From Stenotrophomonas indicatrix (GTDB lineage Bacteria > Pseudomonadota > Gammaproteobacteria > Xanthomonadales > Xanthomonadaceae), in contig NZ_PEJS01000002.1 in the NCBI RefSeq assembly GCF_002750975.1, positions 186,001 through 250,000 on the forward strand: a stretch of 64,000 nucleotides of DNA, written 5' to 3'. Position 1 is the first letter of the stretch, and each line of letters opens with the position of its first letter. This document shows, one piece after another, positions 21,420 to 33,472 of this stretch. The position numbers and the translations under genes are program-made. Below the pieces are notes generated by a model that was given only the letters and a program-made list of their open reading frames with translations, was not told the origin of the DNA and searched no databases.

Positions 21420-22214
21420 TCAGCTGCCGGACGGCAACCACAGCAGCAATGCAGCGCCCAGGGCGATGCGGTAAATCGCGAACGCCGTGAAGCGATGCGA
21501 CTTGATGTAGCCCATCAACCACTTCACTACGACGAAGCCGGTGATGGCTGCGGCAAGGAAGGCCACGCCAACGTCGGTCCAGTTCTCGCTGCCCAGGTTC
21601 CCTTCCTTGGCCAGTTCCAGGAAGGTGTAGGCGCTGGCGGCGAACATGGTGGGAATGCCGACCAGGAACACGAACTCGGCAGCGGCCGCGCGGCGGCTAA
21701 GGCCCAGCAGCATGGCCAGGAAGATCGCCGAGGCCGAGCGCGAGGTACCGGGGAACACGCCGGCCAGCACCTGCGCCAGGCCAACACCGATGGCCACCGT
21801 CCAGGTCACCTGGTCGCGATCGGGCAGGCGCGCGGTATAGGCCTCCACCAGCAGCATCCAGATGCCGCCGATGATCAGCGCCCAGGCCACCGGGCTGACG
21901 GTTTCCGGCAGCGACCAGCCGGCCTTGCGCACCACCAGGCCGACCACGGCGGTTACCAGGAAGGCCGCGCCGAGCTTGAACACGTACTCGCGGTTCTCGC
22001 GCTGGCCGAAGCCGGTGGCCAGCTGCAGCAGGCGCTGGCGGAACACCAGCACCACGGCCAGGATCGCACCGGCCTGGATGATGATGTTGAAGAAGTCCGA
22101 TCGCGCGCCCAGCCAGTGCTGGGCGATCAGCAGGTGGCCGGTGCTGGAGATCGGCAGGAATTCGGTCAAGCCTTCGAGGATGCCCAGCAGCAGGGCGGAG
22201 AGCAGGTCGGACAT
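21420..22214 (-). CDS. uppP: Undecaprenyl-diphosphatase UppP
   Basis: 264 residues. Polytopic membrane protein with both BacA/UppP signatures: LLGILEGLTEFLPISSTGHL near the N-terminus and FPGTSRSASAIFLAMLLGLSR near residue 165. It dephosphorylates undecaprenyl pyrophosphate, recycling the carrier lipid for peptidoglycan, and overexpression gives bacitracin resistance. Divergent from glnA with about 219 bases between start codons. Confidence 0.95.
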   Translation of the reverse strand: MSDLLSALLLGILEGLTEFLPISSTGHLLIAQHWLGARSDFFNIIIQAGAILAVVLVFRQRLLQLATGFGQRENREYVFKLGAAFLVTAVVGLVVRKAGWSLPETVSPVAWALIIGGIWMLLVEAYTARLPDRDQVTWTVAIGVGLAQVLAGVFPGTSRSASAIFLAMLLGLSRRAAAAEFVFLVGIPTMFAASAYTFLELAKEGNLGSENWTDVGVAFLAAAITGFVVVKWLMGYIKSHRFTAFAIYRIALGAALLLWLPSGS

Positions 22215-22269
22215 GGACGGTGCGGGCGCTGGCGGCGGAAGAAGCCCGAGAGAATAGACGATCCATGCC

Positions 22270-22284
22270 GCACCAAACGGGTGC
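22270..22284 (+). promoter_or_regulatory. NtrC-type site 1 upstream of glnA
   Basis: GCACC-AAACG-GGTGC fits the NtrC consensus core GCACC-N5-GGTGC exactly. It is the mirror image of site 2, with centres 29 bases apart, about three helical turns. Confidence 0.75.
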
Positions 22285-22298
22285 GTGCGGTAATCCGC

Positions 22299-22313
22299 GC
22301 ACCCGTTTGGTGC
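22299..22313 (+). promoter_or_regulatory. NtrC-type site 2 upstream of glnA
   Basis: GCACC-CGTTT-GGTGC, again an exact core. The two sites also form one larger inverted repeat, so a hairpin is an alternative reading. Confidence 0.75.
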
Positions 22314-22322
22314 ATGCGCGTC

Positions 22323-22339
22323 TGCACCGCGCTGGGGCA
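22323..22339 (+). promoter_or_regulatory. Weaker NtrC-like site 3
   Basis: TGCACC-GCGCT-GGGGCA keeps one perfect half-site and a degraded second half. Confidence 0.4.
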
Positions 22340-22376
22340 GGCGCTTTGAAATCAACAACTTGTGAAGGCCGAAAAG

Positions 22377-22393
22377 TTGGCACGGTCGTTGCT
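22377..22393 (+). promoter_or_regulatory. Sigma-54 promoter of glnA
   Basis: TTGGCACGGTCGTTGCT matches the consensus YTGGCACG-N4-TTGCW, with GG and GC exactly 10 bases apart. It lies 41 bases before the glnA start and 70-125 bases downstream of the NtrC-type sites, the arrangement of an NtrC-activated promoter. Confidence 0.88.
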
Positions 22394-22433
22394 GTACCTC
22401 AGCAGGCATTCATTCCCATCCGAGGTCGTACCG

Positions 22434-24529
<2,096 letters not shown>

Positions 24530-24551
24530 GCCCCCTTCCGGAGACTCCCCC

Positions 24552-25982
24552 ATGAAGATGCGCCTTCTCACCGGGTGGCAAGCCCGGTTCCATCTGGTGT
24601 GCCTGCTGATGCTGTTCAGTGCGCTGGCCGCCGGTGTCTGGCCAGGCAGTGCACATGCCCAGGCCCAGGTCACGCCGCTGCAGAGCGAGGCCGTGGCCGT
24701 CGAGCCCTTGCAGGACCCGACCGCCGCTGCGCCGGCGGCTGCCGAAGCGGTGGCCGCGCCCGCCTATGACCATGGCGACGTCGCCTGGATGCTCACCTCC
24801 ACCCTGCTGGTGCTGCTGATGGTGGTACCGGGCCTGGCCCTGTTCTACGGCGGCCTGGTGCGTTCGAAGAACGTGCTGTCGGTGCTCAGCCAGATCCTGG
24901 TGGTGTTCTCGCTGGTGCTGCTGTTGTGGGTGGCCTATGGCTACAGCGCAGTGTTCAGCGCCGGCAATCCGTTCTTCGGCTCGTTCACCGAATTCGCCTT
25001 CCTCAAGGGCTTCACCCCGGAGTCGGTGGGCAACACGCCGATCAAGGGATTGCCGGACTACCTGTTCGTCGCCTTCCAGTCGACCTTCGCCGGCATCACC
25101 ACCGCGCTGATCGTCGGTGCCTTCGCCGAGCGCATCAAGTTCCGCGCGGTGCTGCTGTTCTCGGCGCTGTGGTTCACCCTCAGCTACATCCCGATGGCGC
25201 ACATCGTCTGGGGCGGCGGCTACCTCGGCGAACTGGGCGCGATCGATTTCGCTGGTGGCACCGTGGTGCACATCAACGCCGGCGTGGCCGGTCTGGTGGC
25301 TGCATGGTTCGTCGGCAAGCGGCTGGGCTACGGGCAGACCGCGTTGAAGCCGCACAACGTGCCGTTCACCTATATCGGCGCGATGCTGCTGTGGGTCGGC
25401 TGGTTCGGCTTCAATGCCGGTTCTGCCGCCGCCGCCGACACCGTCGCCTCGCTGGCCTTCCTCAACACTGTGCTGGCGACTGCTGCAGCGGTGCTGGGCT
25501 GGACGCTGGTGGAAGCGATCAGCAAGGGCAAGCCGTCGGCACTGGGCGCGGCCTCGGGTGCGGTGGCAGGCCTGGTTGGCATCACCCCGGCATGCGGCAC
25601 CGTCGGCCCGCTCGGCGCGATCGTCATCGGCCTGGTTGCCGGCGTGGTCTGCGTGTGGGGCGTGACCGGCCTCAAGCGCCTGCTGAAGGTGGACGACACC
25701 GCCGACGTGTTCGGTGTGCATGGCGTGGGCGGCATCGTCGGTGCGATCCTCACCGGTGTGTTCAGCGCGCAGTCGCTGGGCGGCACCAAGGCCGATCTGG
25801 ATATCGGCCACCAGGTGTGGGTGCAGGTGGTCAGCGTCGGCCTCACCGTGCTGTGGTCGGCCGTGGTGACCGCAGCCATCCTGCTGCTGGTCAAGGTGGT
25901 GGTCGGCCTGCGGGTCACCGAGGAGGCCGAGCGTACCGGCCTGGATGTGACCTCGCATGGTGAATCGGCCTACGAGGCCTGA
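24552..25982 (+). CDS. amtB: Ammonium transporter AmtB
   Basis: 476 residues from ATG 24552. A cleavable signal peptide (to about AHAQA, residue 36) precedes 11 predicted membrane segments. The twin pore histidines are in VVHINAGVAGLV and VFGVHGVGGIVG; the phenylalanine-gate region and the signature FNAGSAAAADTVAS are present. It conducts ammonium under nitrogen limitation and is blocked by GlnK, encoded just upstream. Confidence 0.95.
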   Translation: MKMRLLTGWQARFHLVCLLMLFSALAAGVWPGSAHAQAQVTPLQSEAVAVEPLQDPTAAAPAAAEAVAAPAYDHGDVAWMLTSTLLVLLMVVPGLALFYGGLVRSKNVLSVLSQILVVFSLVLLLWVAYGYSAVFSAGNPFFGSFTEFAFLKGFTPESVGNTPIKGLPDYLFVAFQSTFAGITTALIVGAFAERIKFRAVLLFSALWFTLSYIPMAHIVWGGGYLGELGAIDFAGGTVVHINAGVAGLVAAWFVGKRLGYGQTALKPHNVPFTYIGAMLLWVGWFGFNAGSAAAADTVASLAFLNTVLATAAAVLGWTLVEAISKGKPSALGAASGAVAGLVGITPACGTVGPLGAIVIGLVAGVVCVWGVTGLKRLLKVDDTADVFGVHGVGGIVGAILTGVFSAQSLGGTKADLDIGHQVWVQVVSVGLTVLWSAVVTAAILLLVKVVVGLRVTEEAERTGLDVTSHGESAYEA

Positions 25983-25990
25983 TGCATGAC

Positions 25991-26012
25991 AGGTGGCCCC
26001 CAAGGGGCCGCC
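25991..26012 (+). terminator. Hairpin after amtB
   Basis: GGTGGCCCC and GGGGCCGCC pair around CAA, 8 bases after the stop. No T-tract. Confidence 0.45.
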
Positions 26013-26023
26013 TGGCATCAACA

Positions 26024-26178
26024 TGGTGGGTGCCGACCGTTGGTCGGCACTGCATCTGCTCTGGTAGTTGCCAAGCTTGCTTGGCACTGCTCCTGCGCTG
26101 GACTACTCCTGCTCTGGTGGGTGCCGACCGTTGGTCGGCACGGTCGGTGATCCAGCCACGCATGGCGTGGCTCTACTG
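26024..26178. repeat. Mixed REP array between amtB and the amidase
   Basis: Four short palindromes: TGCCGACCGTTGGTCGGCA (twice, about 26030-26049 and 26121-26140, headed by GTGG rather than GTAG), TTGCCAAGCTTGCTTGGCA headed by GTAG (about 26063), and inverted AGCCACGCATGGCGTGGCT ending in CTAC (about 26154-26176). Confidence 0.8.
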
Positions 26179-26210
26179 CATCGTCCGGGCTTATCGCGCA
26201 CAATCGGGCC

Positions 26211-26957
26211 ATGCACCCGATCCGCACTTCCCTGATGCTCTCGGCCTGCCTGCTGCTGGCCGCCTGTGCTTCCACGCCGCAGGAAACCCGCAACCCGCTT
26301 GCCACCTGGGTGCCGTCGCCGAACCAGAACGCGCGCACGCCGGTCATCATCGTCATCCACCACACCGAGCAGAAATCGGTGCAGCAGAGCCTGCACACGC
26401 TGCGTACCGCCAACAGCGGCGGGCGGGTCAGTGCGCATTACCTGATCGGCGCCGATGGCCATCGCTACCAGCTGGTGGCCGATGAACGCCGCGCCTGGCA
26501 CGCCGGTTCCGGGCGCTGGGGCACCATCACCGATCTGAACTCCGCGTCCATCGGCATCGAGCTGGACAATAACGGTCGTGCGCCTTTCAGCCCCGCGCAG
26601 ATCGAATCGCTGATCGTGCTGCTGCGCGACCTCACCGAACGGCTGAATATTCCGCCGCGGCAGGTGATCGGCCACGCCGACCTGGCACCGACGCGCAAGG
26701 AAGATCCCAGCCGCTTCTTCCCGTGGCAGCAACTGGCGCAGGCCGGTTTTGGCGTGTGGCCGCGCGCTGCCGATGGGGCTGCGCCGGAAGGCTTCGATGC
26801 ATGGGCCGCGCTGGCGCGCTTTGGTTATCCGCTGGACAACCGCGAGGCCGCCGTCGCCGCGTTCCACCGCCGTTTCCGTGGCAGCGACACCCTGCCGAAA
26901 GCCCTCGACGCGGAAGACGCGCGCATCCTGCATTCGCTGTTGCTGCAGACCCCGTAG
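26211..26957 (+). CDS. N-acetylmuramoyl-L-alanine amidase, AmiD-like lipoprotein
   Basis: 248 residues. Lipoprotein signal ending LLAAC (Cys near residue 19), then an Amidase_2 domain with zinc ligands in VIIVIHHTEQ and VIGHADLAPTRKEDP, and a C-terminal peptidoglycan-binding helix bundle (FDAWAALARFGYPLDN to the end). This is the AmiD layout (outer-membrane, periplasm-facing) rather than cytosolic AmpD. S. maltophilia has amidases named AmpDI and AmpDII, AmpDI being tied to beta-lactamase induction; I cannot say from sequence which, if either, this is. The murein hydrolase MltA follows. Confidence 0.9.
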   Translation: MHPIRTSLMLSACLLLAACASTPQETRNPLATWVPSPNQNARTPVIIVIHHTEQKSVQQSLHTLRTANSGGRVSAHYLIGADGHRYQLVADERRAWHAGSGRWGTITDLNSASIGIELDNNGRAPFSPAQIESLIVLLRDLTERLNIPPRQVIGHADLAPTRKEDPSRFFPWQQLAQAGFGVWPRAADGAAPEGFDAWAALARFGYPLDNREAAVAAFHRRFRGSDTLPKALDAEDARILHSLLLQTP

Positions 26958-27034
26958 CCGGTAGCGCCGGGCCATGCCCGGCGAGCGCACCGTCCGGGAT
27001 CCGCTTCTCGCCGGGCATGGCCCGGCGCTACCCA
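26958..27034. repeat. REP pair (CGCCGGGCCATGCCCGGCG type)
   Basis: A GTAG-headed copy at 26962 and an inverted copy ending in CTAC near 27033 face each other between the amidase and mltA, and could form a long stem. Confidence 0.8.
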
Positions 27035-27073
27035 AGGTTGCCGCGCCACCATCGGCCCCACTACATTGCCACG

Positions 27074-28228
27074 ATGATCACTGTTACGTCGCCGCGCGCG
27101 CTCCTCACCTTCTTGGCCGTTGCCCTGCTTGCCAGCTGCGCCACCACCGGCACCCGTCCCGAAGCGCCGGCCGCTGCCAAGCCCGCTGCCGCCACCTACG
27201 CCAAGGTCGACTGGAAGGCTCTCCCGGCCGTGACCGATACCGACCTGCAGGCCGGCTTCGCCGCTTGGCGCAGCAGCTGCACCCGCCTGAAGAACGATGC
27301 GACCTGGGCCAAGCCCTGCGCGACCGCCAACACCGTGTCCGACAAGGACGCCAGCGCGATCCGCGCATTCCTGCAGCGCGATCTCGATGTCTATTCCCTG
27401 CGCGCCGGCGGCCATCGCGCCGACGGCCTGATCACCGGCTATTACGAGCCCATCTATCCGGGCAGCCTCACCCGCACCGACACCGCCACCGTGCCGGTGT
27501 ACGGCACACCCGATGATCTGGTGGTGGTGCAGCTGGACAGCGTCTATCCCGAACTGAAGGGCAAGCGCCTGCGCGGTCGCGTGGAGGGCAAGGTGCTCAA
27601 GCCCTACGACGATGCCGGCAGCATCGCCAGCAAGGGGGCCAAGGCGCCGGTGCTGGCCTGGCTGACCGATCCGATGGACCTGCAGCTGCTGCAGATCCAG
27701 GGTTCGGGGCGGGTGCGCCTGGCCGATGGCAAGCAGGTGCGGCTGGCCTATGCCGAACAGAACGGCCATCCCTATCGCGCGATCGGCCGCTGGCTGGTGG
27801 AGCAGGGCGAGCTGAAGAAGGAAGACGTCACCATGGACGCGATCCGCGCGTGGGCGAAGGCACATCCGACGCGCGTACCGGAACTGCTGCGCAGCAATCC
27901 CAGCTACGTGTTCTTCGTGCGCAGCGCGGACAGCCCGGAAGGTCCGCGTGGTTCGTTGAACGTGCCGCTGACCGCCGGCTACAGCGTGGCGGTGGATCGC
28001 ACCGTGGTGCCGCTGGGCAGCCTGCTGTGGCTGTCCACCACGCGCCCGGACGGCACGCCGGTGGTACGCCCGGTGGCCGCGCAGGACACCGGTGGCGCCA
28101 TTGCCGGCGAGGTACGTGCCGATCTGTACTGGGGCAGCGGCGATGCCGCCGGCAAGCTGGCCGGCGACATGAAGCAGCAGGGCAACCTGTGGCTGCTGTG
28201 GCCGAAGGGTGTGGCGTTGCCGCAGTAA
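27074..28228 (+). CDS. mltA: Membrane-bound lytic murein transglycosylase A
   Basis: 384 residues from ATG 27074, which gives a lipoprotein signal ending LLASC (Cys near residue 19). MltA-domain motifs: GLITGYYEPIYPGS, LLQIQGSGRVRLADG, and the C-terminal 3D domain VAAQDTGGAIAGEVRADLYWGSG carrying the catalytic aspartate. It cleaves the MurNAc-GlcNAc bond to give 1,6-anhydromuropeptides in the periplasm, complementary to the amidase upstream. Confidence 0.93.
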   Translation: MITVTSPRALLTFLAVALLASCATTGTRPEAPAAAKPAAATYAKVDWKALPAVTDTDLQAGFAAWRSSCTRLKNDATWAKPCATANTVSDKDASAIRAFLQRDLDVYSLRAGGHRADGLITGYYEPIYPGSLTRTDTATVPVYGTPDDLVVVQLDSVYPELKGKRLRGRVEGKVLKPYDDAGSIASKGAKAPVLAWLTDPMDLQLLQIQGSGRVRLADGKQVRLAYAEQNGHPYRAIGRWLVEQGELKKEDVTMDAIRAWAKAHPTRVPELLRSNPSYVFFVRSADSPEGPRGSLNVPLTAGYSVAVDRTVVPLGSLLWLSTTRPDGTPVVRPVAAQDTGGAIAGEVRADLYWGSGDAAGKLAGDMKQQGNLWLLWPKGVALPQ

Positions 28229-28234
28229 GTCAGC

Positions 28235-28273
28235 AGGGGTCAGATCCCTCTCCGCAGGAAAGGGATCTGACCC
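28235..28273. repeat. GGGGTCAGA palindrome, copy 2
   Basis: Arms GGGGTCAGATCCCT and AGGGATCTGACCCT around a CTCCGCAGGAA centre. It shares termini and centre with the copies at 2565 and 30808. It lies just after mltA and may act as a 3' hairpin. Confidence 0.75.
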
Positions 28274-28337
28274 TCATATGCCTGATAATGGCGCCATTCC
28301 GAACTTTCCGGTCGCGCATGCGGCCAGGACCCATGCA

Positions 28338-28640
28338 ATGAAATACGCAAAGAACAACGCAAAATCCAACACGAAGAAGTACTACAAGCACTGGGCCGAA
28401 TCGGGCCTGGGCAAGGGCAACGTGCTGATGGAAGCCCGTGGCGAGAAGATCGTGCGCCAGGTGGAAATCTACGGGGCCAAGGTCGTGTGGGCCGATGAAA
28501 CCGGCCAGAGCGATGACCGCTTCGTGCTGGCCGACCAGCCGGTGTCGTTCATGGACTTCGACGAAGACGACGAGATCAGCGCGCGCGAGTTTGAAATTGC
28601 CTGGAAGAAGGCCCGGGAAGCCACCGGCTACCCCGTCTAA
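28338..28640 (+). CDS. Conserved small protein of unknown function
   Basis: 100 residues from ATG 28338. The Lys/Asn-rich start (KYAKNNAKSNTKKYYKHW) precedes an acidic C-terminal half (FMDFDEDDEISAREFEIAWKKARE) that resembles a single EF-hand-like stretch, though I would not claim calcium binding. No signal peptide. Codon use agrees with its neighbours. Alone between mltA and the TonB receptor. Confidence 0.72.
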   Translation: MKYAKNNAKSNTKKYYKHWAESGLGKGNVLMEARGEKIVRQVEIYGAKVVWADETGQSDDRFVLADQPVSFMDFDEDDEISAREFEIAWKKAREATGYPV

Positions 28641-28679
28641 GGTCGAGGGAGCTGCAGTCATCGGATGGCTGGCGGAATC

Positions 28680-28702
28680 GAAATGTTATAAAGTTTCATT
28701 TC
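28680..28702 (+). promoter_or_regulatory. Zur-like box before the TonB receptor
   Basis: The left half GAAATGTTATA is identical to the gamma-proteobacterial Zur half-site; the right half, after a central A, is AGTTTCATTTC, preserving the outer CATTTC. It ends 21 bases before the receptor start, where a bound repressor would block transcription. Confidence 0.7.
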
Positions 28703-28723
28703 CAACCTCCCGCCCGCCCCCTG

Positions 28724-30769
28724 ATGAAGACTCCCACGCTGGTGGCCGCGCTCGCGGCCGCCCCGTTCGCCCCTGAAGCATTCGCCCAGTCCGCCGACGC
28801 CGCGCTCACCCTGGGCAAGGTCGATGTGCACCAGCACAGCGAGGGGCAGCTGAGCGCACACCAGGTGCTGACCTCGGTGGACGTGCTGGGCGCGGACCAG
28901 ATCGAAAGCCGCAACGTGTCGCACAGCTGGGAACTGCTCGGGCAGATGCCCGGCATCCAGCTGACTGAAACCCGGCAGGGCGCCGAGTCGGGCAAGGTCA
29001 GCTTCCGCGCCTTCAACGGCGAAGGCTACCTCAATGCCATCAAGACGCTGATCGACGGCATCCCCAGCAACGTCAACAGCGGCAACCAGCGCTTCATCGA
29101 CATGCTGTTCCCGCTGGAAATCAGCTACATCGAAGTGGTGCGCGGTACCAACGATCCGCGCTACGGCCTGCACAACATCGGCGGCAACGTGAACTTCGGC
29201 ACGCGCCAGGGCGGCACCTACACCGACGCGCGGCTGGCCTATGGCAGCTACAACACCCGCGATGTGCAGCTGGCGGTGGGCCGCGAAGCCGACGGCTTCG
29301 CGCAGAACTACTTCGTCGGCACCCAGGCCAGCGACGGTTACCGCGACCACGACAGCTCGAAGAAATACGCACTGGGCGGCAAGTGGTTCTTCGGTTCGCT
29401 GGAGGAGGGGCTGCGCATCGGTCTGACCGCGCGCGCCTACCATCACCAGGCCGACGAACCCGGTTTCATGACCGCGGAAGAGCTGCATGCGGGCCGCCGC
29501 CGCAGCGACCTGCGCAACGCCAATGACGGCGATGACCGCGACATGCGTCAGTTCGCCGCGCACCTGGACATGAAGCTGTCCGACGCGGTGACCTTCGGCA
29601 CGCGGCTGTACTACAACCGCTATGAAGACGACCGTCGTGTGACCTTCAGTGACCTGCCCAGCGGTAACCTGCCGCGCCAGCGTCGTGTCTGGGACGAGCG
29701 CCAGGCAGGCCTGCTCGGCACGCTCACCTGGCAGGCCAGCCCCATGCTTACCGTGGAAGGCGGGCTGAACTACGAGCAGCAGGACAACGGCTACCGTCGC
29801 GAGCGCTACGCCTACGCCGAGCCCACCGATTTCAGCCAGACACCGGCACGCGTGCAGAACAACGACCGCCACAGCTTCGACAACTGGGGCGCTTACGTGC
29901 AGGCCATCTACCAGCCAGCCGACGCATGGAAGATCGTGCCGGCCTACCGTGTGGACCGTTTCAGCGGCCGCACCCGGCTGATGAGCGGCGCCACCGGCCG
30001 CCTGCAGGACTACGGCAGCATCGGCCAGCCCAAACTGAGTGTCATTCACAGCCTGGGTGAGCACACGCACATCTACGCCAACTGGGGCCGTACCTTCCAG
30101 GTGCTGACCGGTTCCACCGCGCCGGCCTACCTCACCCCGGGGCAGGCACCGATGCAGCCCTCCACCAACACCGGCATGGAGCTGGGCCTGAAATTCCAGC
30201 CCTTCGTCGGCAGCCAGGCCCGGCTGGCGGTATGGCAGCAGGACGCGGAAAACGAAGTGTCCAACATGCCGGCCACCGGCACCACGGTCACGCTGGGCAA
30301 GACCCGCCGCCGCGGCGTGGATGCGCAGATCAGCGCGCAGCTGGGTGACGCGTGGACGCTGTGGGCCTCGCATGCCTATCAGGAGGCGAAGATCACCCGT
30401 GACGACCGCGCCGCCGGCGTGACCCTGCAGGGACGCGAAGTGGCCGCCACCCCGCGCCACATCAGCAACCTCGGCCTGGACTACCAGGCCAGCGATGCTC
30501 TGCAGCTGGGCCTGCAGGCACGCGCGCAGGGCGATTACTACCTGGAAGAGCGCAACGCCACCGGCAAGTTCGGCGGCTTCGCCGTGCTCGACCTCAGCGC
30601 GAAGTATCAGATCACCCCGGCCTGGAGCGTGGACCTGCAGCTGAAGAACGTGACCGGCCGCGAGTATGCCTACGCGTGGTACGACAGCTTCTTCTGGGAC
30701 AGCGCCCGGCCGATGTTCTCGCCCGCCCCGGGCCGCGCGGTCTTCGTCGGCCTCAACATGAAGCTGTAA
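28724..30769 (+). CDS. TonB-dependent outer-membrane receptor, probably for zinc
   Basis: 681 residues. Signal peptide (about residues 1-22, ending AFAQ), then a plug domain (VLGADQIESRNVSHSWELLGQMPGI, FNGEGYLNAIKTLIDGIPSN, IEVVRGTNDPRYGLHNIGGNV) and a 22-strand-type barrel ending in the usual aromatic/hydrophobic C-terminus (VFVGLNMKL). A His-rich patch VHQHSEGQLSAHQ follows the signal. With the Zur-like box upstream I infer zinc uptake, like ZnuD. Family membership is certain; the substrate is inference. Confidence 0.85.
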   Translation: MKTPTLVAALAAAPFAPEAFAQSADAALTLGKVDVHQHSEGQLSAHQVLTSVDVLGADQIESRNVSHSWELLGQMPGIQLTETRQGAESGKVSFRAFNGEGYLNAIKTLIDGIPSNVNSGNQRFIDMLFPLEISYIEVVRGTNDPRYGLHNIGGNVNFGTRQGGTYTDARLAYGSYNTRDVQLAVGREADGFAQNYFVGTQASDGYRDHDSSKKYALGGKWFFGSLEEGLRIGLTARAYHHQADEPGFMTAEELHAGRRRSDLRNANDGDDRDMRQFAAHLDMKLSDAVTFGTRLYYNRYEDDRRVTFSDLPSGNLPRQRRVWDERQAGLLGTLTWQASPMLTVEGGLNYEQQDNGYRRERYAYAEPTDFSQTPARVQNNDRHSFDNWGAYVQAIYQPADAWKIVPAYRVDRFSGRTRLMSGATGRLQDYGSIGQPKLSVIHSLGEHTHIYANWGRTFQVLTGSTAPAYLTPGQAPMQPSTNTGMELGLKFQPFVGSQARLAVWQQDAENEVSNMPATGTTVTLGKTRRRGVDAQISAQLGDAWTLWASHAYQEAKITRDDRAAGVTLQGREVAATPRHISNLGLDYQASDALQLGLQARAQGDYYLEERNATGKFGGFAVLDLSAKYQITPAWSVDLQLKNVTGREYAYAWYDSFFWDSARPMFSPAPGRAVFVGLNMKL

Positions 30770-30780
30770 CCGCAAAGCCG

Positions 30781-30803
30781 GTAGTGGTCGAGCTTGCTCG
30801 ACC
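30781..30803 (+). repeat. GTAG-headed REP palindrome
   Basis: GTAG followed by a GGTCGAGCTTGCTCGACC palindrome, directly before the GGGGTCAGA copy 3. Confidence 0.75.
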
Positions 30804-30807
30804 TGCA

Positions 30808-30847
30808 GGGGTCAGCGCCCTTTCCTGACGGAAAGGGCTCTGACCCC
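30808..30847. repeat. GGGGTCAGA palindrome, copy 3
   Basis: Arms GGGGTCAGCGCCCTTTCC and GGAAAGGGCTCTGACCCC around a short TGAC centre, just upstream of the NtrC-type site of ntrB. Confidence 0.75.
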
Positions 30848-30859
30848 ACACCCACGTTT

Positions 30860-30876
30860 TGCACTACATTGGTGCA
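30860..30876 (+). promoter_or_regulatory. NtrC-type site abutting the ntrB start
   Basis: TGCACT-ACATT-GGTGCA fits the full NtrC consensus TGCACY-N5-GGTGCA. It touches the ATG at 30877, so binding should repress ntrBC, as NtrC does at the enteric glnL promoter. Confidence 0.78.
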
Positions 30877-31930
30877 ATGTCCGACCCCGCGCCCCCGCCG
30901 TCCCTCGATGCCCTCGGCACGCCGCTGGCCTGGGCCGGGCCCGATGGCCGCATCGCCGGCTGCAACCCGGCCTTCGCGCGCTGGCTGGGCGTCAGCGGCC
31001 GGCGCCTGCTCGGCCAGCCGTTGGCCGCGCTGGAAGTGCAGGGTGAGGCGCTGGCCCATTTCCTGGCACGCGACGAGCGCGACAGCTTGCGCCTGAACCG
31101 GCTGGCGTTGGCGCTGCCGGGCGAAGCCGCGCGTTTTGCCGAAGGCTGGATGAGCCGCCGCGACGATGGCGGCTGGCTGCTGGAGGCGCATCCGGTCGAT
31201 GAGTTCCCCGGGCTCGACCCGACTCAGGCCCTGCCCAGCGCGCTCAGCGCAGCGCTGAAGGGCCTGGCGCACGAACTGCGCAATCCGCTGGCCGGGCTGA
31301 AGGGCGCCGCACAGCTGCTGGCCCGCCGCGCGGCACAGCGCGATGCCAGCGAACGCGAGCTGATCGACCTGATCGGCTCGGAGATCGAGCGCCTCAATGG
31401 CCTGCTCGAGCAGCTGCTGTCACCAGCACCCGCCGCGCCACATGCGGCGCTGAACATCCACGCCGCGTTGGAGCGGGTGCTGCGCCTGGCCGAGAACGAG
31501 GCCGGCTGGGCGGTGCGCCTGCAGCGCGACTACGACCCCAGCATCCCCGAATTCGATGGCGACGCCGACCGCCTCACCCAGGCGGTATGGAACCTGGTGC
31601 GCAATGCCATCCAGGCCGGTGCCGGCAACATCACCCTGCGCACCCGCGTTGAACACGGTGTGCGCATCGCCGAGCAGCTGCACACCCTGGCGTTGCGGCT
31701 GGAAATCGCCGACGACGGCCGTGGCGTACCCGAAGAACTGGCCGAACACCTGTTCCTGCCCCTGGTCAGTGGTCGCGCCGAAGGCACCGGCCTGGGCCTG
31801 GCGCTGGCCCAGCAGGTCGCGCGCGAGCATCGCGGCACGCTGACCTACCGGTCGCGCCCGGGCCATACCGTATTCACCCTGCTGCTGCCGATCGGCAACG
31901 GCACCGCCGCCGCCGAGGAGGCCCCGCGCG

Positions 31931-31938
<8 letters not shown>
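30877..31938 (+). CDS. ntrB: Nitrogen sensor histidine kinase NtrB
   Basis: 353 residues. An N-terminal PAS-like domain (LAWAGPDGRIAGCNPAFARWLGVSG), an H-box LAHELRNPLAGLKGAAQLL with the phospho-accepting His near residue 132, an N-box region NLVRNAIQAG and a G-box GTGLGLALAQQVAREH. No membrane segment, so cytosolic as expected for NtrB, which phosphorylates or dephosphorylates NtrC under P-II control. No Shine-Dalgarno is visible before the ATG because the NtrC-type site occupies that position. Overlaps ntrC by 8 bases. Confidence 0.94.
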
Positions 31939-33379
<1,441 letters not shown>

Positions 33380-33472
33380 ACGGTGCCTGCACGCGATCCT
33401 CGCACCCGCTTGCCGAACTGTTGATCCTCCATGGACGATGCCGTCCGTAGTGTTACCTGCAAGGAGTCCTCG

